Shown: piece by piece, positions 59,701 to 64,000 of the stretch | How the letters are laid out: every line of letters starts with the position of its first letter | How positions within the stretch are numbered: position 1 is the first letter of the stretch | Assembly (NCBI RefSeq): GCF_900176375.1 | Contig: NZ_FWYF01000001.1 | Location: 1,250,449-1,314,448, forward strand | DNA from: Reichenbachiella faecimaris | GTDB lineage: Bacteria > Bacteroidota > Bacteroidia > Cytophagales > Cyclobacteriaceae | Reading direction: 5' to 3' | Length of the DNA stretch: 64,000 bases | Notes under the pieces: model-generated | Database searches by the model: none | What the model was told of the DNA's origin: nothing | Seen by the model: the letters and a program-made list of their open reading frames with translations, nothing else | Position numbers and translations under genes: made by a program

Positions 59701-62700
59701 GGATGTTATTGGCATCAAAAAGAAAGCCTGCACCGTTCTGGCCTGTACTGCTAAAATATAACTCTGTATGCCACATTCCGGCACCCTGTATAGCCAATCC
59801 GTCATTACCTACCCATAGATTACCTGTAGGGGAACCACTTCCCTGACCATTTATAAATCGACCAGCCGGAATGTAAATTCCCTGAATACTAGGATCGCCG
59901 TTAGCAATATCCAATGCATTCCTAATGGCTAGTGCATCATTGGTTTGATCATTTGGGGTCGCACCATAATCCATAATATTTAGATACCCTGTTGGTGCGG
60001 ATATCGGTGCCGGAACAGTTTCCAGTTCGATAAAATCCACTCCATAGGCTACGCCATCATTGGTCTCCTTTTGTAGCCTGATGACATCACCGGCATTGAC
60101 TGCATTGGATAGTTGAAAGTGCAACTCATCAAACCTCATGCGTGCTTCATAAGTTGGCCCATTGTTTGTATTAGATGGAACCCCTTGAGTAGATGGAGAA
60201 ACATCGAAGTACTGCCATGACCAATAAGAGCTGAGTGCTATGTCTTGAACCTTGGAGCCATTTACGTAAAGGGCCAAAGTACCACTTGCATTATCAGGAA
60301 TGGAGTATCGCAACGTCAGTCCATCCTGCGACGTGCCGCTAACCGTCCACTCTACATAACTGCCATTGGACGGAAGGTTTACGAACTTTCTATCCGTTGC
60401 CTCTGAGGCTAATAAAGCCATATCGTAAGTAGGTCCGTTTACGGCTGCACCTCCACCAATACTGCCACTTTCCGATTCGTACCTGGTATATGGCGCATCA
60501 TAATACCCACGATCAGCAGGAAAAACCGACTCCGGAATTACATTGACACTTACTGTTTCGGCATCCGAGATATTATTGTCATCTGTTACTGTCAGTTCAA
60601 AAATGTACAGCCCTTCAATCAAATTGCTCGCCGCCAGCGTGCTTGTATTCTGACCGCTCAATGTGGCGGTACCTGGCCCACTCACCTGTACCCAAAGGTA
60701 TGTAACGATCGTGCCATCAGGATCATAGCTTCCCGACCCATCTAGGGTGGTGCTATTTGTAGGGAGTGAAATTGACTGCCCCATTCCTGGATTTGATACT
60801 GGAGGTTGCTCACCAGGAGCAATAACCGTGAATACTGTTGTAGCCGTATATCCTCCGTCCACAGTTGTTGCGGTAATTGTAGCCGTACCAGAAGACACTG
60901 CAGTAACTAAACCATTGGCATCTACTGTAGCCGCTGCATCATCACTCGACCAAGTAACGTTTTGATTGGTCGCAGTAGTCGGCAACACGGTTGCTGTCAA
61001 CTGATGGGTATTTGGTATAGTCAGGTTGACAGCTGCCTCTGAAAGCGTGACACCTGTAGCTGGTTCTGGATTGACAATGATTTCCAAAGTCTCTGTATCA
61101 GACCCTGCTGAGTTGGATGCCGTAATTGAAGCTGAAACGGTTTCTACTACGCTCAACGTACCATTCAATTGACCTGTACTCGTATTTAAGGTGATCCCCT
61201 GTGGTAAGCCTGTAGCACTAAAGCTCTCTGGAAAATTAGAGGCAGTAATCGTATAATTGATCGCCTCACCGTCTTTTCTGGTTATTGACAGGGGGCTCGT
61301 AATTATAGGAGTGGTAGGAATAATTGCCTCGCAGGTAGTCAGATATACTGACCCGAACAATACAGGCTGAGCCCACCCCATTTCTGTGGTAGCGAAACTA
61401 GAGGTTTGTGCTTCTCTGGTACCTCCATTATCATCATCATCAACAGCAATGTCAAAGCCGATTTGATTACCCAAAGTAGGAGATACACCAATGGTCGACC
61501 ATGGAATAGCCGCTTTCAAAGCATAACCCCCAGCAGTAGCAAACATATTAAATGAAATACCTGAAGCATTCTGAACAGAATTTCCTCCCAGGTTGACATT
61601 AGCATCATTCCATCTAAAGCCGAGTTGAAAGTCATTCAAACCATCGTAGCTACTTCCTTTGCTGTTATTCCCATCGATGAAAACATTGACCACGTCATCG
61701 TTCCACCATTCTGACCCTGAATCATTGTTCAGATCAGTATCTTGCACTTCTACCAATACATAAAGTGCTTGATTGTCGTACATGGCTCTCCATTGGCCAG
61801 AATAGTCACCTTGTACACTTCCTACATTGGTATTGGATATACTGCTCACAGGCACTTCGCTCCAAGATGCCTCGATATTGGTATCATTGGCTGGTGCACT
61901 GGCTGTCAGACCAATTACAGATCCTAGACAAGGAGGGTTTTCATTATCTGAAATGGAAATGGTCGCTGCTGTAGTTCCGCCGAGCTGATACCCAGACCCA
62001 GGTTGCAAAGTCAATGTTAGCGTTTCCACACCTTCAAATTCAGAATCATCTATGGGCGAAACTGTGATAACTTGAGTGAGGTTGCCAGGACTTAAAGTAA
62101 CACTGCCGGATAACGCTGGTGTACTGGTATAATCACTACCTGAAGTGGCTGAGCCAGATATTGTATATCCTACACTGATCGACTGAGCTACATCAGAGAT
62201 TGAGATCGTAAATGTTCCGGTATCTCCAGCTTCAGCGGCAGCAGCATCTGTGGCTTCTATGTTTACTGCCGCAGATACATTGATGGTCACTTGATCGGTA
62301 TGATTTCCGTCATCTGTAGTAACTGTGATTACCGTCTGCCCCACACCTGTTGCTTCAAAGGCTCCAGTTATTTCATTCAGCGTACCAACCGAAGGATTGC
62401 TATTGGTATAAGCTACCGTTTTGTTTGATGCATTCTGGGGAACAAACGTTGGTGTAAGGCTGGTGATTTCACCAATAACCATGTCTAATGGCCCATCAGG
62501 CATATCGACTGAAATTACCCCTATGGGTTCGGTGAAAAAGGTGTTGACAACTAAATTTCCAGTCGTAATAATACTGTCTTGTGTTTCCCAGCTTATCCAT
62601 TGGGGATTATACAAATCTATTTGTCCACTGGCACTTGCTGCAATACCAGTTCCTCCATCGGTAAAAACTACTGTGTTATGGTCATAGGGATCAAGTCCTG

Positions 62701-64000
62701 TCCCATCCACTTTTAATGAATGGAATTCTATATTCTGGTAAGGCCCCCCTTCCAATGTGATCGCATGCCTTTGAGAATCGATGATATCGATATCCTCCCA
62801 GTATACATTCCAAAGCCCTACAGCACCTGAAAGATATATAGCACCAATCTCTTCATTGAACAGATCATACGTAGTACCATGATTGATGATGGTAATGTTA
62901 CTCATTACGGACTGGTTATTCTGGAGGAATTTAAACCCTGGGAAGGTATCTGTAAAACGAATACCAGCACAACCCCGACCGTCTCTAATAAGCACATGAT
63001 TCACGCCATGACCATCTGCACCATGAAATGCAACGCCTCCTGCTCTCCAAACATTTTCTACCGTACTAAATTGCAGTGTGTTGTGCGTACCAGGAATACC
63101 GTGCCCCCAGTTGTCTGAAGACCAAACGGCAAATCCATCGTCACCACTATTTCTTATGTTAGTATGCTCGACAGTACAATGGTTGCTTCCTTCAGCGAAG
63201 TTGACACCATCAGCATAATTGTTTCTAATTCTGGCATTTGTGATCAACAGGTACTCAGTGATATCTTGTGGAGCGCCTTCAACAGCAAAGTCATAATCCG
63301 CGAACCACATGCCCGTTTCGAAATGCTCTACCCATACATCTTTAACTACACTGTTGCTTCCCCATGTTCCAAAAATACCTTTGTATCCTTTATAAGGTTC
63401 GTTCCATCCAGGTATCCTCTCGTTATCCGGACAAAAGCGATCGTTGTTGTTGGTCGTAACATGGACATCAGAAAATTCTAAATTATCCGCACGGGCTTTT
63501 ACACCTCCGGAAAAAGCCAGGTCAGAAGAAAAGAAGAGCTCTGTATGCCAAATACCGGCACCTTGCACCGTGATATTACTGGCGTTTAATCGAAATTGAC
63601 CATCGAGATAATACTTACCAGCGGGTATATACATATTCTTACCCTGTGCGTTGGCATCGGCCAAACACGCATGAAATGCAGCCAGGTCGTCTATTGTATC
63701 ATTTCCATTGGCATTGTATGGCGCATCTGTAACTGAAAGTGAATTTGCCGGAGCACCTTTTACTGGTTCAATTTGCTCGATTTCAATGAAATCAATCCCA
63801 TACTCGAAGCCATTTCCACCAGTCTTTTCCAGTCGAATGCTACTACCAGGAGAAAGTGGTGTGTTCAACTTGAAGTTGATATCATCAAAATACATTCGAA
63901 CTTCAGTGAACCCTGCATTTGGGACATTACCACCTTGAGCCCCTTGGAATTTATTTAGGTAATGAAAAGCCCAATAGGAGTTTAGCGTGATCGTTTGATC
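56765..64000 (-). CDS. Giant modular secreted beta-helix protein with carbohydrate-binding modules and T9SS signal (5' end outside window)
   Basis: The frame is open to the right edge; 2411 residues are visible and the start lies outside. From N- to C-terminus: a CBM6/35-like jelly-roll end (63780-64000), beta-helix 1 (about 62540-63730), a Big_2 domain, a Calx-beta domain (61950-62250) and a CBM9-like domain (61335-61900). Then come a putative Ig domain, Big_2, PKD (60540-60800, SGSYDPDGTIVTYLWVQVSG), another CBM (60020-60510), and beta-helix 2 (58700-59990, MDYGATPNDQTNDALAIR). The end has Big_2 twice, CBM6 (57730-58160), Big_2, a ricin-like beta-trefoil and the T9SS domain (ILIYPNPVINGELKIDL). 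It likely binds or cleaves polysaccharide outside the cell. Confidence 0.88.
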   Translation of the reverse strand, partial: DQTITLNSYWAFHYLNKFQGAQGGNVPNAGFTEVRMYFDDINFKLNTPLSPGSSIRLEKTGGNGFEYGIDFIEIEQIEPVKGAPANSLSVTDAPYNANGNDTIDDLAAFHACLADANAQGKNMYIPAGKYYLDGQFRLNASNITVQGAGIWHTELFFSSDLAFSGGVKARADNLEFSDVHVTTNNNDRFCPDNERIPGWNEPYKGYKGIFGTWGSNSVVKDVWVEHFETGMWFADYDFAVEGAPQDITEYLLITNARIRNNYADGVNFAEGSNHCTVEHTNIRNSGDDGFAVWSSDNWGHGIPGTHNTLQFSTVENVWRAGGVAFHGADGHGVNHVLIRDGRGCAGIRFTDTFPGFKFLQNNQSVMSNITIINHGTTYDLFNEEIGAIYLSGAVGLWNVYWEDIDIIDSQRHAITLEGGPYQNIEFHSLKVDGTGLDPYDHNTVVFTDGGTGIAASASGQIDLYNPQWISWETQDSIITTGNLVVNTFFTEPIGVISVDMPDGPLDMVIGEITSLTPTFVPQNASNKTVAYTNSNPSVGTLNEITGAFEATGVGQTVITVTTDDGNHTDQVTINVSAAVNIEATDAAAAEAGDTGTFTISISDVAQSISVGYTISGSATSGSDYTSTPALSGSVTLSPGNLTQVITVSPIDDSEFEGVETLTLTLQPGSGYQLGGTTAATISISDNENPPCLGSVIGLTASAPANDTNIEASWSEVPVSSISNTNVGSVQGDYSGQWRAMYDNQALYVLVEVQDTDLNNDSGSEWWNDDVVNVFIDGNNSKGSSYDGLNDFQLGFRWNDANVNLGGNSVQNASGISFNMFATAGGYALKAAIPWSTIGVSPTLGNQIGFDIAVDDDDNGGTREAQTSSFATTEMGWAQPVLFGSVYLTTCEAIIPTTPIITSPLSITRKDGEAINYTITASNFPESFSATGLPQGITLNTSTGQLNGTLSVVETVSASITASNSAGSDTETLEIIVNPEPATGVTLSEAAVNLTIPNTHQLTATVLPTTATNQNVTWSSDDAAATVDANGLVTAVSSGTATITATTVDGGYTATTVFTVIAPGEQPPVSNPGMGQSISLPTNSTTLDGSGSYDPDGTIVTYLWVQVSGPGTATLSGQNTSTLAASNLIEGLYIFELTVTDDNNISDAETVSVNVIPESVFPADRGYYDAPYTRYESESGSIGGGAAVNGPTYDMALLASEATDRKFVNLPSNGSYVEWTVSGTSQDGLTLRYSIPDNASGTLALYVNGSKVQDIALSSYWSWQYFDVSPSTQGVPSNTNNGPTYEARMRFDELHFQLSNAVNAGDVIRLQKETNDGVAYGVDFIELETVPAPISAPTGYLNIMDYGATPNDQTNDALAIRNALDIANGDPSIQGIYIPAGRFINGQGSGSPTGNLWVGNDGLAIQGAGMWHTELYFSSTGQNGAGFLFDANNIQLSDIYLNSATNTRTPGNKAINGSLGSNSTINNVWAEHFETGFWISSMNNGGWNVTDGLVISNCRIRNVYADGVNLAKGTSNTTVEHTSFRNCIDDAMATWSVNFLEAVPPTACHGNVFRYSTVENNLRAAGLGFFGGHSHEAHHLLIKDNFAGPGIRLNTQFPAFPFGSNASETINIHDVTVIGCGTTKNIWTYRFGAVELELPTPTQGTAYDLRFVNFSDIDIIDSQHDAVFVHSYMASQNNNVIDEIYFNNVNINGTGVALDVNNGPLYPTAEGESGGHGIYVANFSSNNTFDGWMELSGSTFANIAGEDVAFFNNNGDFEVRFGETAAVTGVTVSPTTLSLEPGQTQQLSETVAPVNASNKNVTWASSNAGVASVSATGLVTANGDGNATITVTTVDGGFTATTSVTVSTVVVPVTGVSVSPTSITLDEGATQQLSVTISPANASNQSVTWSSNNTSVASVNASGLVTANNAGTATITVTTTDGGFTAVSNIIVEEIVIPTQSPYSGTPISLPGTVEVENFDHGGEGVAYHDTNTANDGGQYRTGEGVDIEACSDGGYNVGWTGAGEWLEYTVNVASAGTYDFEFRVASTMDAGTFHVEMNGSNVTGTVTSVNTGAWQTWTSVYANDVSLNAGEQIMRIALDNPNHNLDKVIITAAGSGTVNVTGVGVSPTSVSLGIGNTQQLTATISPANATNQNVTWGSNNSSIATVNGAGLVTAVSAGTATITVTSVDGGYTANSTVTVTGGGSASGYHIRNVWQNSYLTDGGGNVTYGASPSGDSYVWILEDVGGGNVEIKNASTGEYMHIENLTGSVQCTSRTFGWYSSRWAIEDAGSGESRIRNAWQSNNYIHVENLTGNAQHGTIYTAWASAKWVLESTGGARILVDNQDKMQSEFVNQEILIYPNPVINGELKIDLVSGLEKVQISVSDLSGKMILNNRFDGQEKVLISTDGWVKGLYLIRIESDSLHHTQKISIQ

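Overview
The window looks like a chromosomal piece of a Bacteroidota bacterium, most likely a marine-type member of the Cytophagales. Four things support this: two giant secreted proteins ending in type IX secretion (T9SS) sorting domains, the small ribosomal protein bTHX, a promoter of the TTTG-N19-TAnnTTTG type in front of sucD, and the dcw gene order mraZ-rsmH-ftsL-ftsI-murE-mraY-murD-ftsW-murG-murC-ftsQ-ftsA-ftsZ without murF. Base composition is moderate, with AT-rich spacers. I see no rRNA, tRNA or CRISPR array.

Layout. 1-9.9 kb: mixed housekeeping and small operons. These are a BNR-repeat protein with a MoaD-like partner, a GNAT acetyltransferase, a DJ-1-like lipoprotein, a three-TM protein paired with a secreted metallopeptidase, a redoxin plus a broken copy of its 3' end, a ROK kinase, a YheT-type hydrolase and an AlkB-type monooxygenase. 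10-20.9 kb: a beta-barrel protein, an M13 peptidase followed by bTHX, a FucP-type sugar transporter, a KdsC-like phosphatase, sucD, a lipoprotein built of PepSY-like repeats, small lipoproteins and an FMN reductase. A hairpin repeat occurs three times here, and a decayed copy of a lipoprotein 5' end is present. 21-36.4 kb: the complete, tightly coupled division and cell-wall (dcw) cluster on the minus strand. It is headed by a promoter with three GTGG boxes at an exact 10-bp period, as expected for MraZ autoregulation.

36.5-41 kb is an accessory island. It holds a cluster of palindromes, a repeat that has split a transcription terminator, a helical protein of unknown function, and a 94-residue protein with ten cysteines exactly seven residues apart. 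It also holds a DUF4145 protein, an HNH nuclease, and a Y1 (RAYT) transposase flanked by inverted two-hairpin units, next to the remnant of a second such transposase. 41-51.7 kb has a GIN-domain adhesin-like protein, an esterase, a LytS/LytTR two-component pair, a 1143-residue GloVer/MBG/T9SS protein and a TPR histidine kinase. 52-56.5 kb is a four-gene operon (carbamoyltransferase, SGNH/TPR protein, DUF5989, SxtJ) that resembles the sxtI-sxtJ-sxtK trio of saxitoxin clusters. The right end is one huge secreted modular protein with two beta-helix domains and several carbohydrate-binding modules, running off the window.

The least explained items are the cysteine-heptad protein with its helical neighbour, the carbamoyltransferase/SGNH/DUF5989/SxtJ module, the metallopeptidase with a possible YEATS-like tail, and the mobile palindromic repeats. 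All assignments come from reading motifs by eye; no database search was run.
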